From Vibrio tapetis subsp. tapetis (lineage in GTDB: Bacteria > Pseudomonadota > Gammaproteobacteria > Enterobacterales > Vibrionaceae), in assembly GCF_900233005.1 (NCBI RefSeq), contig NZ_LT960611.1, positions 1,426,001 to 1,490,000 on the forward strand: a stretch of DNA of 64,000 nucleotides, read 5' to 3'. Below the pieces are notes generated by a model, which did no database searches, had not been told where the DNA came from, and saw nothing but the letters and a program-made list of their open reading frames with translations. This document shows, one piece after another, positions 1 through 8,997 of this stretch (the stretch's first letter is position 1; each line of letters begins with the position of its first letter). The position numbers were made by a program, and so were the translations under genes.

Positions 1-515
1 CCCATTCTCGTATCATCAGCACGAATACTGGTTAGTGCCATGACCATGGCTTCACCTGAATTAGCACCGATTTGGAATGCTGCGTCACCAAAAGAGCCGT
101 TCAATAAGCGACGACCACCAAATGATGTGGTTTCAGCAATACGGTTAATCTCATCTTGAAGTGCCGTTGCTTCTTCGTTAATTGCACGACGGTCTGCATC
201 AGAGTTTGCACCATTCGAAGACTGTATCGCCAAGTCACGAATACGTTGCAACACATTCGTTGCTTCGTTCATCGCACCTTCTGCGGTTTGTGCAATCGAA
301 ATACCATCATTTGCATTTCGCATTGCCACATCTAAACCACGTGATTGAGCCGTCAATCGGTTAGAGATTTGCAAACCAGCTGCGTCATCTTTAGCGCTGT
401 TGATTTTATGTCCAGACGATAAACGCTCCATTGAAGTGTTTAGCGCATCTGTTGATTTATTTAGATAACGCTGTGCCGTCATTGCGGATACGTTAGTGCT
501 AACAGTTACAGCCAT
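1..515 (-). CDS. Polar flagellin, N-terminal part (cut by window edge)
   Basis: This is the N-terminal ~171 residues of a flagellin, the filament subunit exported by the flagellar type III system. The start ([19 protein letters not shown]) follows an AGGAGA ribosome site, and the conserved D0/D1 coiled-coil motifs are visible ([20 protein letters not shown], then the [12 protein letters not shown] region). The gene runs off the left edge, so its length and C-terminus are unknown. It lies downstream of flgL as the next gene in the same direction but has its own sigma-54 promoter. Vibrios carry several flagellin paralogues; position suggests a flaA- or flaC-type copy, but I cannot decide which. 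Confidence 0.95.
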   Translation of the reverse strand, partial: MAVTVSTNVSAMTAQRYLNKSTDALNTSMERLSSGHKINSAKDDAAGLQISNRLTAQSRGLDVAMRNANDGISIAQTAEGAMNEATNVLQRIRDLAIQSSNGANSDADRRAINEEATALQDEINRIAETTSFGGRRLLNGSFGDAAFQIGANSGEAMVMALTSIRADDTRM

Positions 516-662
516 AATTTGCTCTCCTATTGAGTTCGCATTATTTGCGAAGCGGCCAGCTGTACTCTCATTTGGATAAGCACTGACCGTAGTTGCCTTG
601 TAAAGTCCAACTTAACTGGTGAACTTACAATCGCACCTAAGTTGTTTTGTTATTTATAACTA

Positions 663-678
663 TCCAATTAGTGTGCCA
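663..678 (-). promoter_or_regulatory. Candidate sigma-54 promoter of the flagellin gene
   Basis: On the minus strand the sequence reads TGGCACACTAATTGGA, a -24 GG and -12 G with the correct spacing. The -12 element is TTGG instead of TTGC, so it is a one-base departure from consensus. It lies about 150 bases upstream of the flagellin start, giving a long leader. Vibrio FlrC is known to bind downstream of the start site of flaA-type promoters, so the leader could hold the enhancer. Confidence 0.65.
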
Positions 679-835
679 ACTTTTACGAACATCAATTTTA
701 TTTGTAGCTGCATTTAATTTTTCAACTAAAATACAATAGGTTAAATAGTCTTCAACTTAACGAACCTTACCTTTAACTCATCTCAATTAAAGGTTAAGGC
801 CTTGAGTTGCCCTTTTTCTATTTCCATTACACCGA

Positions 836-915
836 CTCGGTATTGCCGCATTTTTCGGCAAACTGATAAGCGGCAAATCCTTACCCTATACACTGACTTT
901 TTCTAGGCACATGCG
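836..915. other. TTGCCG/CGGCAA cluster in flgL-flagellin gap
   Basis: The 435-base gap between flgL and the flagellin holds no gene. Besides the sigma-54 site it contains a cluster of TTGCCGC, TCGGCAA and GCGGCAA words (about 843-876) that can fold into alternative hairpins, plus a GCGGCA near 913. It could be the flgL terminator, although no clear T-run follows. The same words recur in other intergenic gaps of this cluster. Confidence 0.4.
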
Positions 916-950
916 GCATAGCACACAAGGCTCTCATTAGAATCAATAAA

Positions 951-2147
951 TTAGATGTAATTGAACAAGGTCAGATCTTTGGTTTTACCAAAAGCCTGTT
1001 GGGAAGCTTGTAATGCAAGCGAGTTTTCATTGAACTCAATTACTGCTTCTGCGTAATCAAGATCTTCAAAATTACTTTTAGACTTGGCCATGGATATTTT
1101 AAAATCTCCATGTTGCTGCTCTTGAATGTCTAACGTGCCTTGTCTTGCGCCCAAATCTGTACGTACTTTATTTAAGTGGATAAATGCAGAGTGGAACTGA
1201 GCAGTAACCTGATGCAATTCAGCCGTTGCAGATGCATCTGCAACTGACGATTTAGACATTTCAATTGCGTCGTTAAAACTCTCAAAAATGCTAAACGTTT
1301 TCTGAGGGGCAAAGTCAACTTGGTCACCGGCACTGATCTGTCCTTTGAACTGCAGCGACAAGCCCTCATAACGAATCCCTTCTACAGGATCGTAAGAATC
1401 AGCGGCAACCACCGAGCCATCTTTTTCTAACTGGTACCCAAAGCTACCATCACCCATATTTACAAAAGTTACTTTGTAGTTGGCTTCATCAACCTGGTTG
1501 ATATTGGTCGCGCGTTCTACAAGCAGTTCAGATGCTTCCTGCAACTTATAGCTTGGGTTGTAGTCGCCAAGTGGGTTATCAATTTCCATAAAGACTTTGT
1601 TGCCAGCATCATTGGCGGCAATCTCTAGCCCATTCGAAATTTTCATCATGCGTTGATAGGTATCACCGACATAGCGAACACTACTATCATGGTCTTTAAA
1701 AAACGGCTGATTTTTTGTCTTGGTACCGGCAAAGATATAGTTACCAGATTCATCTTGGGTGTTAACCAGATTAAGCATGTTCCTTGACATCTCTTGAAGC
1801 TCACGAGCAGTCGCCGCGCGATCCTCTGGAGATAATGCACCATTAATCATTTCCATTACGGAGCGCTTAGCCGTATCGGCATGTTGTTCGGCACTCGAAA
1901 TTATCACTTCTTGGTTTTCCAAACGGTTACGAATTAAAACGATGGAATCCATGTATTGATTCGTTTCTTCCGTTTGTTGCTTTAAACCCTGAACATAATG
2001 GGCGGCTAGTGGACTATCCGCTGCAGTTAATAGTTTTTTACCCGAAGCGAGTTGAGCTTGGTTGTGATGAATTTTGCCTTCTTGACGACGCAAGTCATTT
2101 TGCACGGTCTGATAGTTATGGAAACTAGAAATGCGATTATTGATCAT
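951..2147 (-). CDS. flgL: Flagellar hook-filament junction protein FlgL (HAP3)
   Basis: FlgL is the second junction protein between hook and filament and is secreted by the flagellar export apparatus. The 398-residue product has flagellin-like ends: N-terminal MINNRISSFHNYQTVQNDLR and a C-terminal region ending ASQQAFGKTKDLTLFNYI. A GGAGGAAG ribosome site precedes the ATG. It begins 11 bases after the flgK stop, so flgK and flgL form one operon transcribed from the sigma-54 site upstream of flgK. Length is typical of Vibrio FlgL. Nothing is broken. Confidence 0.97.
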   Translation of the reverse strand: MINNRISSFHNYQTVQNDLRRQEGKIHHNQAQLASGKKLLTAADSPLAAHYVQGLKQQTEETNQYMDSIVLIRNRLENQEVIISSAEQHADTAKRSVMEMINGALSPEDRAATARELQEMSRNMLNLVNTQDESGNYIFAGTKTKNQPFFKDHDSSVRYVGDTYQRMMKISNGLEIAANDAGNKVFMEIDNPLGDYNPSYKLQEASELLVERATNINQVDEANYKVTFVNMGDGSFGYQLEKDGSVVAADSYDPVEGIRYEGLSLQFKGQISAGDQVDFAPQKTFSIFESFNDAIEMSKSSVADASATAELHQVTAQFHSAFIHLNKVRTDLGARQGTLDIQEQQHGDFKISMAKSKSNFEDLDYAEAVIEFNENSLALQASQQAFGKTKDLTLFNYI

Positions 2148-2158
2148 CTATCTTCCTC

Positions 2159-4039
2159 CTATCTCAAAGCCAATATGGTGTTGAACGTATCATTAGACGC
2201 TTGCATCACACGGGAGGAAGCCATATAGGCTTGCTGAAACTTCATCATGTTTGCCGCTTCTTCATCCAGGTTTACACCGGAGATAGAAGCAATACGCTCT
2301 TTCGCAGCCTCACTTTCTAAGGTTGCAATGTCTGCCTTCCTGATCGCAGTAGAGGTTCTAAGGCCCACATCGGTATTCAAATTCTGATAAAGCCCAAGCA
2401 TGGTAGTATTACCATCATCCATCACCTTATCCGTTTGAATACTCTGCATTTTCAATAAGTTTCCGTTATCACCTTCCGATGGGACAAGGTTGACGGCAAA
2501 TCTATCATTCGCTTTGGCGCCTTCGGTTAACTCAAATACTGTCCCATTTACCGTAACAGCCCCTTTCGGAGGATAAGTTTGTGGCTCTGTGATCACTCTT
2601 CCATCCATTCCTAGAATGGCAAACTGATCACCTTTTGGAGACACCACCACTTGGAATTCTTTTTGGGCACCCGCCTGTAAAATATTAAATTCAGCGCTGC
2701 CTTTGGTATTGGTGTACGAGCTTTTATAACTCTGTGCGGCTAATTGTGTCGGATCATCCATCTCAACCTTCATTAGTCTTGCCGCATTTTCCGTAGGGCG
2801 AATGAGAAGGCGCTCTCCCTCTTTTGGTGGGTTTTTCACATCAATACGCAACCCATCCATTTTGTAACCGTTAGCAAATACGCTTTTCGATACAGCAATG
2901 GTTTCACCCGATGGTTTCGTGACTTGGTAGGTCGAACCATCATATCGAACGGAATATTCTCCGCCTTTCAACTGACTTAAATCATCAATATAAACGGACA
3001 TATCCGTTTTGGAGCCAGCGCCGAGTATCACGCGAGATTTTGCCATGTCTTCCGAATTCACATCAGTAAAAATGGCCTTACCGACTTGACCATAAAGATC
3101 CAGACCTTGACTTTGCAATTCATTAACTCGAAATGACATCGATGTGGCCAGCCGCCCCAACTCATCCATAACATATGGCAGGGTTTCGTCGCGGGTTTTT
3201 AAAAATGCCTCAAGCTTGCCGTTTATATCTTTAGGATTAATAACTTTCGTGCCTTTACCTTCTACAAGAGCCAGTTGCATTTCCTTAGGATCAGGGCTGC
3301 CATTTACTAACTTTAACTGACTGGCTTCCGTACCTGAGACTAAAGTGTCACCATTGCCAATGTGGATGTTAAACCCTTCATTAGAGCCCCGAGTCGTCAC
3401 CGTAACCTTGGTGTATTGAGACAGTTCATTCACCAAACTTTCTTGCTTATCCATTAGATCATTATGTGGACCCGGTGTTCGCATGATGAGTCGGTTTATA
3501 TCTCGGAGTTCGATCGCCAATGAGTTCATTCTCTCTACTGAGTGACTCATTTTGGTATTGATGTTGTCTTTTTCTTTTCTGACAACTTCATGGAAATGAT
3601 TCATGTTTTGGGTGATCAAGTGCGATTTTTCCAACAACACTTTACGCGCACCCACATCATTGGGTGAATCCGCTAAGGTTTTTAACGTATCAAACCATTC
3701 ATTAATATTATCCGGGATCTTGCGCGATGCTACAGAAGAGAGCATGTTGGTAAGCTGATCAAGATTTTCTACGGCATCTTGCTTATTGCTTAGCTCGGTC
3801 GTGGTTAAGTTATGTTCGTTAACGGCAAACTGATCCCAAGAGCGGCGAACATTTTCCACATGCACGCCCATACCATAGGTTTGACCACCGTATTGTTTTG
3901 GGTCGTTAGCCCCTTGAATAACAGATTGGCGGCTGTAACCCTCGGTATTAACATTCGCGATGTTATGACCGGTGGTCGTCAGTTGTCTTTGCGCTGTCAA
4001 GACACTCTGTGTACCTACATTCAGTAGATCAGATGACAT
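2159..4039 (-). CDS. flgK: Flagellar hook-associated protein FlgK (HAP1)
   Basis: FlgK is the first junction protein at the distal end of the hook. The product is 626 residues when started at MSSDLLNVGTQSVLTAQRQL, with a GGGGG-rich ribosome site directly upstream; an in-frame codon 24 bases earlier is less likely. The N-terminal rod/hook motif (TTTGHNIANVNTEGYSRQ, residues about 22-39) and the C-terminal GVNLDEEAANMMKFQQAYMA motif are the family's hallmarks. It is the first gene of the flgKL operon and has a near-perfect sigma-54 promoter with a heptamer satellite just upstream. Confidence 0.97.
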   Translation of the reverse strand: MSSDLLNVGTQSVLTAQRQLTTTGHNIANVNTEGYSRQSVIQGANDPKQYGGQTYGMGVHVENVRRSWDQFAVNEHNLTTTELSNKQDAVENLDQLTNMLSSVASRKIPDNINEWFDTLKTLADSPNDVGARKVLLEKSHLITQNMNHFHEVVRKEKDNINTKMSHSVERMNSLAIELRDINRLIMRTPGPHNDLMDKQESLVNELSQYTKVTVTTRGSNEGFNIHIGNGDTLVSGTEASQLKLVNGSPDPKEMQLALVEGKGTKVINPKDINGKLEAFLKTRDETLPYVMDELGRLATSMSFRVNELQSQGLDLYGQVGKAIFTDVNSEDMAKSRVILGAGSKTDMSVYIDDLSQLKGGEYSVRYDGSTYQVTKPSGETIAVSKSVFANGYKMDGLRIDVKNPPKEGERLLIRPTENAARLMKVEMDDPTQLAAQSYKSSYTNTKGSAEFNILQAGAQKEFQVVVSPKGDQFAILGMDGRVITEPQTYPPKGAVTVNGTVFELTEGAKANDRFAVNLVPSEGDNGNLLKMQSIQTDKVMDDGNTTMLGLYQNLNTDVGLRTSTAIRKADIATLESEAAKERIASISGVNLDEEAANMMKFQQAYMASSRVMQASNDTFNTILALR

Positions 4040-4094
4040 ATCGCCCCCAAAATAAACAAACAAAATCGGCAGTTGCCGTTACTGAGTTTATAAT

Positions 4095-4110
4095 TGCAAT
4101 ATGTGTGCCA
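4095..4110 (-). promoter_or_regulatory. Sigma-54 promoter of flgKL
   Basis: The minus strand reads TGGCACACATATTGCA, matching the consensus TGGCAC-N5-TTGCA at every key base. The predicted start lies near 4084, leaving a leader of about 45 bases before the flgK ATG. A CGGCA-AC-TGCCG palindrome (4068-4079) sits in that leader, where FlrC is known to bind weakly in V. cholerae flgK; that this palindrome is the site is inference. Confidence 0.88.
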
Positions 4111-4123
4111 AGAAAATAAAAGG

Positions 4124-4205
4124 ACGGGTTACGGGTTACGGGTTACGGGTTACGGGTTACGGGTTACGGGTTACGGGTTACGGGTTACGGGTTACGGGTT
4201 ACGGG
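4124..4205. repeat. Heptanucleotide tandem repeat (ACGGGTT)x11.7
   Basis: Eighty-two bases consist of an unbroken head-to-tail array of the 7-mer ACGGGTT, about 11.7 copies, with no mismatches. It begins only 14 bases upstream of the flgKL sigma-54 box. Such perfect short arrays change length by slippage. The rest of the 4206-4368 gap, up to the flgJ stop, holds no gene that I can see. Confidence 0.98.
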
Positions 4206-4368
4206 AAAAGATTGGAAATAACAGCATGACAATGCAAGTAATAATGCGTCAGGAAGCATTATAGAATAGGTGAGTTAAACTAGCGTTCAGCGAAAGCACG
4301 TCAGTGCTCTTATTCTTTTCCTGTAACCTGTAGAGCGCAGTTCGTCCTCACCCCAGGACGAAGTCTCC

Positions 4369-5298
4369 CTATTTCCCTAACATCTCGTCAACTTGACCTT
4401 TAACACGCATGATCTTATCTGCGTATTTAGGATCGGTTGCGTATCCTGCTTGATGGATTCCGCGAATAAACTGCTCCGAGCTGCCATCGTGTTGTAATGC
4501 TGTTTTATATCTTGGATTCGCGTTCAAGAACTGAACGTAATCATTAAAGCTATCTTGATAAGAATTGTAAGAGCGGAATGCTGCATTTTCTTTAACTGGT
4601 ACGCCATCGTAAACTTCAAGTGTTTGTGTTGCCACTTTATCACCCTGCCAACGGCTATCCGCTTTGATATTGAAGAGGTTATTACTTGAACCCATAGAGT
4701 TCTTAACAACCTTTTGTCCCCAGCCAGTTTCAAGAGCGGCTTGAGCAAGAATAACTGAAGAGTCAATACCAAGCGCATTTGCGGCCTTATCGGCAAAAGG
4801 CTTCATTGATTCAACAAATTGCTCTGGGCTGTCAAAACGAGACGATTTTGATTGGGTCGCGGCCATGGCTTGAATGGATTCATTCGTCACACGACGAGCG
4901 GTTTCTCTATCAACAGGCAAGCGCAATGACGTATCCATTGCCGCATTGCGCATGGCGATTTCAGATTGGTTTTCACCAGTGCCTGCACTTAACTGTGCGA
5001 CGATCATATCCGCCAAGCCTAAAGAACCCGAATCACTTAACTCACTCGACATTTGATCATCAAGCATATTACGGTAAAAATCTTGATTCTGACTTTTCAT
5101 TAAATCAGATTCAAACGTGGCATTAGCGTCACGCATTGACTTAAAAAGCATAGACGTGAAGATAGATTCAAACTGTTTTGCTGCCGATTTCAGCGCCGCT
5201 TCTTTGCTTTGCTCATCATCACCAACAGCGCTTTGACGAAGTTTATCTAAGCTACTGATATCATGAATAAAGCCAATATCATTGGGATCGTTAATCAT
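4369..5298 (-). CDS. flgJ: Flagellar rod-cap protein FlgJ with muramidase domain
   Basis: FlgJ caps the growing rod and cuts the peptidoglycan so that the rod can cross it. The 309-residue product has an N-terminal rod-binding domain (about residues 30-100, AAKQFESIFTSMLFKSMRDA) and a C-terminal glucosaminidase domain (about 150-309) whose likely catalytic Glu190 lies in AALETGWGQ. No signal peptide is seen, as expected for export through the flagellar apparatus. It is the last gene of flgFGHIJ, 9 bases after flgI. Confidence 0.97.
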   Translation of the reverse strand: MINDPNDIGFIHDISSLDKLRQSAVGDDEQSKEAALKSAAKQFESIFTSMLFKSMRDANATFESDLMKSQNQDFYRNMLDDQMSSELSDSGSLGLADMIVAQLSAGTGENQSEIAMRNAAMDTSLRLPVDRETARRVTNESIQAMAATQSKSSRFDSPEQFVESMKPFADKAANALGIDSSVILAQAALETGWGQKVVKNSMGSSNNLFNIKADSRWQGDKVATQTLEVYDGVPVKENAAFRSYNSYQDSFNDYVQFLNANPRYKTALQHDGSSEQFIRGIHQAGYATDPKYADKIMRVKGQVDEMLGK

Positions 5299-5307
5299 AA
5301 TATTACC

Positions 5308-6402
5308 TTAAATAATAATCAGTTGGCCTTCAATTGCACCCGCTTGTTTAAGCGCCTGCAATATGGCCATTAAATCGGAAGGAGCCGCACCAACTTCGTT
5401 AACTGCGCGAACCAAATCATCAAGAGTCAAGCCCGGTTCAAATTTAAACATTTTTCCAGACTGTTCTGATACTTCAATATCGGTATCTGGCACCACGACC
5501 GTTTGGCCGCCACCAAATGCATTAGGTTGGCTGACGTTTAAGTTCTCTTTAATCGCAACCGTCATACCGCCATGGGTAACGGCCGCCGGCTTTAAACGAA
5601 CGTGCTTACCAACAACAATGGTGCCCGTTCGTGAGTTTACGATGATTTTTGCAGAACCATCAGCAGGAATAAATTCAATGTTTTCAATCGCAGAGAGAAA
5701 GGCAACACGTTGGCTGATATCACGAGGAGCTCTTACTTTGACAGAGGTGGCATCTATCGCTTGTGCCATTTGAGGTCCGAGGAAATTATTTACCGCATCA
5801 ACTAAACGTTGAGCTGTTGTGAAGTCAGATTCCAATAAATTGAAGGTAATGTAGTCGCCACGACCAAAAGGGGTTGGAATTTCACGTTCAACAGTAGCTC
5901 CGCTTGATATCAGGCCGACTGTTGGGTTATTGCCGACAATTTTCGACCCATCCGCACCCGACGCACTGAAACCACTCACCACTAAGTTACCTTGTGCAAT
6001 CGCGTAAACTTCACCGTCTAAACCTTTTAAGAAGGTTTGTACTAAGGTGCCGCCACGTAAGCTCTTTGCACTACCGATAGACGAAACAGTCACGTCTACT
6101 TGCTGCCCTTGCTTTGAAAATGCGGGAAGTTCAGCCGTCACAATAACCGCCGCAACGTTCTTCACTTTTGGCTTTGTACCTGGTGGCAATTGAATACCGA
6201 AATTTTGCAGCATGGCGTTAAAGCTTTGGTCAGTAAACGGAGTAGATTCACCCGTGCCCGGCAAGCCAGTCACCAAACCGTAGCCCACTAATTGGTTACT
6301 ACGAACTCCAGCGACCTTGGCGACATCTTTAATGCGGGCTGCGTGAGCGGTACTCACACATAGCATTAACGCGCTAATCAATATCATTGCCAATTTTTTC
6401 AT
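5308..6402 (-). CDS. flgI: Flagellar P-ring protein FlgI
   Basis: FlgI forms the periplasmic P ring around the rod in the peptidoglycan layer. The 364-residue product starts with a cleavable Sec signal peptide (about residues 1-21, ending STAHA) and continues with the family start [20 protein letters not shown]. The C-terminal [20 protein letters not shown] and final [16 protein letters not shown] are also conserved. A GGAG ribosome site lies about 10 bases before the ATG. It sits between flgH and flgJ in one operon. Confidence 0.97.
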   Translation of the reverse strand: MKKLAMILISALMLCVSTAHAARIKDVAKVAGVRSNQLVGYGLVTGLPGTGESTPFTDQSFNAMLQNFGIQLPPGTKPKVKNVAAVIVTAELPAFSKQGQQVDVTVSSIGSAKSLRGGTLVQTFLKGLDGEVYAIAQGNLVVSGFSASGADGSKIVGNNPTVGLISSGATVEREIPTPFGRGDYITFNLLESDFTTAQRLVDAVNNFLGPQMAQAIDATSVKVRAPRDISQRVAFLSAIENIEFIPADGSAKIIVNSRTGTIVVGKHVRLKPAAVTHGGMTVAIKENLNVSQPNAFGGGQTVVVPDTDIEVSEQSGKMFKFEPGLTLDDLVRAVNEVGAAPSDLMAILQALKQAGAIEGQLIII

Positions 6403-6432
6403 GGTGTCAAAACTCCGACCGTATTCTAACTA

Positions 6433-7209
6433 TTACAAGGATACATTGAAGAATCGTGCCAAGAATCCTGGCTCTTGCATATCTTGTTGATTTCCAGTGC
6501 CAGAATATTTAATTCGTGCATTTGAAATACGAGTTGAGGCAATGGTGTTGTCAAAAGAAATGTCATCCGGACGAATTGTGCCGCTTAAACGGATGTATTC
6601 GTCACCGGTATTCAACGTTAGCCATTTTTCGCCACGGATGATCAGATTGCCGTTTGCTAACACTTCAATTACCTCTACCGTAATTGAACCGCTGATGCTG
6701 TTACTTTGGTTAGCCGATGCGTTGCCTTTAAATTTGTTTTCATTACTCAATTCGTAGGAGAAGTTGTAATCTTGAATTTTCAGTTCTTGGCCACCAACAC
6801 TTAATGGGTCCATCGAAGCATCGTTAGATTTATTTAAATCTGCATCGGCACTTTTTGCCGCTTTCGTGCTTTCTTGTAGCATGACCGTTACGATATCACC
6901 GACACCGTGAGGCTTACTGTCATCATATAGGTTCTGTACATAGTCAGTATTAAACAATGACCCTGTCGCCGTCGCGTAATGCTCTGGCTTTTGCTTAGGG
7001 TGAATCGGAGACCAAGCAGGGTCACCCGCAACAGGATCTGTACGACCACGAAGCGTATCGACAATACCGCCACCGGTATCACCAGACTTATCGCCCTCGA
7101 TCGCATCAACAACGGTTGTACCTTGTGATGGATCGGTCAACTCAGGTTGTTGTAATGCCGAACAGCCCGTCATAGCCATGACCAAAGTAGCAAATAGAAT
7201 ACGTTTCAT
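6433..7209 (-). CDS. flgH: Flagellar L-ring lipoprotein FlgH
   Basis: FlgH forms the L ring in the outer membrane. The 258-residue product has a lipoprotein signal peptide with lipobox MTGC (Cys16), and the conserved [17 protein letters not shown] and [20 protein letters not shown] motifs. It is longer than the enterobacterial protein (about 230) because of an N-terminal linker between the lipid anchor and the ring core. It lies between flgG and flgI with short gaps (26 and 30 bases), consistent with one transcript. Confidence 0.97.
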   Translation of the reverse strand: MKRILFATLVMAMTGCSALQQPELTDPSQGTTVVDAIEGDKSGDTGGGIVDTLRGRTDPVAGDPAWSPIHPKQKPEHYATATGSLFNTDYVQNLYDDSKPHGVGDIVTVMLQESTKAAKSADADLNKSNDASMDPLSVGGQELKIQDYNFSYELSNENKFKGNASANQSNSISGSITVEVIEVLANGNLIIRGEKWLTLNTGDEYIRLSGTIRPDDISFDNTIASTRISNARIKYSGTGNQQDMQEPGFLARFFNVSL

Positions 7210-7235
7210 AATACTTAACCTATTAAAGTGTCGGG

Positions 7236-8024
7236 TTATAGTTGTTGGTTAACAAAGCTCATCATCTTATCTACTGATGAGATAACTTTAGAGTTCATCT
7301 CATAGACACGCTGAGCTTCAATCATGTTCACCAACTCTTCGGTCACGTTCACGTTCGATGTTTCTAACATCGATTGACGAACAGAACCTAAGCCTTCAAG
7401 GCCTGGCGTTCCCTCTTGTGGGTCGCCACTTGCACCGGTTGGTAGGTACAAGTTCTGGCCGATAGGCTCTAAACCACCCGGGTTAATGAAATCTGCCGTT
7501 GTGATTTGCCCAACCACTTGGTTATTTTGCTGGCCACGAACACGTACCGACACTTCGCCGTCATTACCAACGGTAATAGAAATCGCATCTTCAGGAATAA
7601 CAATCTCTGGTTCGAGTCGGTAACCAGAACCCGAAGTCACAATTGCGCCTTCGCTGTCGAGTGTGAACTGCCCGTTACGGGTATAGCCTGTGTTGCCATC
7701 AGGTAATAAGATTTGGAAAAAGCCATCGCCTTCAACCATCATATCTAAACTGTTGCTCGTCGTTTGAGCATTACCGTTGGTATGTACTTTTTGCGTCGCG
7801 ACGACTTTAGAGCCCGCACCAAGCATCAAGCCTGTTGGTAATTCTGTATTTTGCGATGACTGGCCACCTGGCTGGTTGATATTCTGATAAAACAGATCTT
7901 CAAATACCGCACGGCTTTTCTTATAACCAATGGTTGAGGCATTGGCCAGGTTATTCGAGATGGTCGAGATGTTGGTCTGTTGAGCATCTAACCCTGTTTT
8001 ACTTACCCATAATGCTGGATGCAT
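7236..8024 (-). CDS. flgG: Flagellar distal rod protein FlgG
   Basis: FlgG builds the distal rod. The 262-residue product (family usual length 260-262) starts [20 protein letters not shown] and carries the rod/hook signature [20 protein letters not shown] near the N-terminus, with the C-terminal [20 protein letters not shown] motif. It follows flgF by 24 bases in the flgFGHIJ operon. No anomaly. Confidence 0.97.
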   Translation of the reverse strand: MHPALWVSKTGLDAQQTNISTISNNLANASTIGYKKSRAVFEDLFYQNINQPGGQSSQNTELPTGLMLGAGSKVVATQKVHTNGNAQTTSNSLDMMVEGDGFFQILLPDGNTGYTRNGQFTLDSEGAIVTSGSGYRLEPEIVIPEDAISITVGNDGEVSVRVRGQQNNQVVGQITTADFINPGGLEPIGQNLYLPTGASGDPQEGTPGLEGLGSVRQSMLETSNVNVTEELVNMIEAQRVYEMNSKVISSVDKMMSFVNQQL

Positions 8025-8048
8025 AATCTATCCCCTACCCTAATTCTA

Positions 8049-8798
8049 TTAGCTTGAACGGATAAGAGAATCAGACGCTTTGTCCATCTCTTCAGCCGTA
8101 CTCATCAGTTTTACTTGCATTTCAAACTGGCGTTGCAAATCTATCAAGCTGGTCATTTCACCAACTGCATTAACATTACTGCCTTCAACCGCTCCGGTCA
8201 TAATTTTAACCGCTGCATCCGCTTCAAAAGGTTGATTCGGCTCTTTTGAACGAAATAGGCCGTTAGTGTCTTTATACAAAGAACGATTGTCTGTATTGGT
8301 CAATTTAATTCGGTCAACGATTTCCATCGCATCGGCTGGAGCACCTTGAGGAATAACTGAAATCGTACCGTCACGACCTATTTCCACTTTGCTTAATGGG
8401 ATAGGTAACGTTATCGGACCACCCGTTTCACCTAAGACTAAGTGACCAGAACTGTTAGTCAGCAAACCTGTTTGATCAATATGAAGATTTCCGTTACGGG
8501 TTAAGCCTTCTTTGCCTGTTTTGTCCATTACGGCCAACCAGCCGTTACCTTCAATCGTCACGTCAAGATCACGACCTGTGGTAATCACACTACCTTGAGC
8601 AAAGCTTTGTCCTGGACGTTCTGTCATGCTAAACACGCGGCTCGGTAAACCTTCACCATATGCCTGCATAGAGCGAGCTTGCGCTAAGTCTGCACGGAAT
8701 CCGTTTGTGCTCACGTTGGCAAGGTTGTTAGACCTAAGCTGCATCGCTTGCATGTTCTGCTTAGCACCACTCATGGCTAGAAATAGTGAACGATCCAT
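8049..8798 (-). CDS. flgF: Flagellar proximal rod protein FlgF
   Basis: FlgF is a proximal rod subunit. I start it at MDRSLFLAMSGAKQNMQAMQ, giving 249 residues, because a GGAGC ribosome site lies just upstream. The longer in-frame start at 8843 overlaps a near-perfect sigma-54 promoter (8832-8847) and would add 15 non-conserved residues. The rod signature LRSNNLANVSTNGFRADLAQ and the C-terminal NAVGEMTSLIDLQRQFEMQV are present. It is the first gene of flgFGHIJ, which here has its own promoter. Confidence 0.96.
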   Translation of the reverse strand: MDRSLFLAMSGAKQNMQAMQLRSNNLANVSTNGFRADLAQARSMQAYGEGLPSRVFSMTERPGQSFAQGSVITTGRDLDVTIEGNGWLAVMDKTGKEGLTRNGNLHIDQTGLLTNSSGHLVLGETGGPITLPIPLSKVEIGRDGTISVIPQGAPADAMEIVDRIKLTNTDNRSLYKDTNGLFRSKEPNQPFEADAAVKIMTGAVEGSNVNAVGEMTSLIDLQRQFEMQVKLMSTAEEMDKASDSLIRSS

Positions 8799-8831
8799 AA
8801 TTTGCTCCAAAATAGTTTCTAAGAGCAATAA

Positions 8832-8847
8832 AGCAATATGCATGCCA
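8832..8847 (-). promoter_or_regulatory. Sigma-54 promoter of flgFGHIJ
   Basis: The minus strand reads TGGCATGCATATTGCT, with perfect -24 GG and -12 GC spacing. The predicted start lies near 8821, about 23 bases before the flgF ATG and just upstream of its ribosome site. Together with the flgE terminator it splits flgB-J into two transcription units. Confidence 0.85.
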
Positions 8848-8949
8848 ATAAATATAATCGTTATATTTCAAATAATTAAGATAAAATCAGGAAGTGCGAA
8901 GATGGGAGGGAATATGATTCAGTACTGTAAACGGCAAAAGTATTGCCAC

Positions 8950-8983
8950 AAAAAAAAGCATTGCCGCAAAAAAGCGGCAATGC
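8950..8983 (-). terminator. Intrinsic terminator after flgBCDE
   Basis: Minus strand, directly after the flgE stop: a perfect 10-bp stem (GCATTGCCGC / GCGGCAATGC, 6-base loop) followed by a run of eight T. The remaining gap to flgF (about 8848-8949) holds a further CGGCAA word and no gene. Confidence 0.88.
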
Positions 8984-8997
8984 CAGATGATTGTAGA

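Noticed and set aside
4124..4205. Telomere-like or CRISPR repeat
   Set aside because: The 7-mer is uninterrupted without spacers and in a circular-chromosome operon gap; it is a simple satellite.
8799..8843. Longer flgF start (15 extra residues)
   Set aside because: It overlaps the sigma-54 promoter and lacks a ribosome site.
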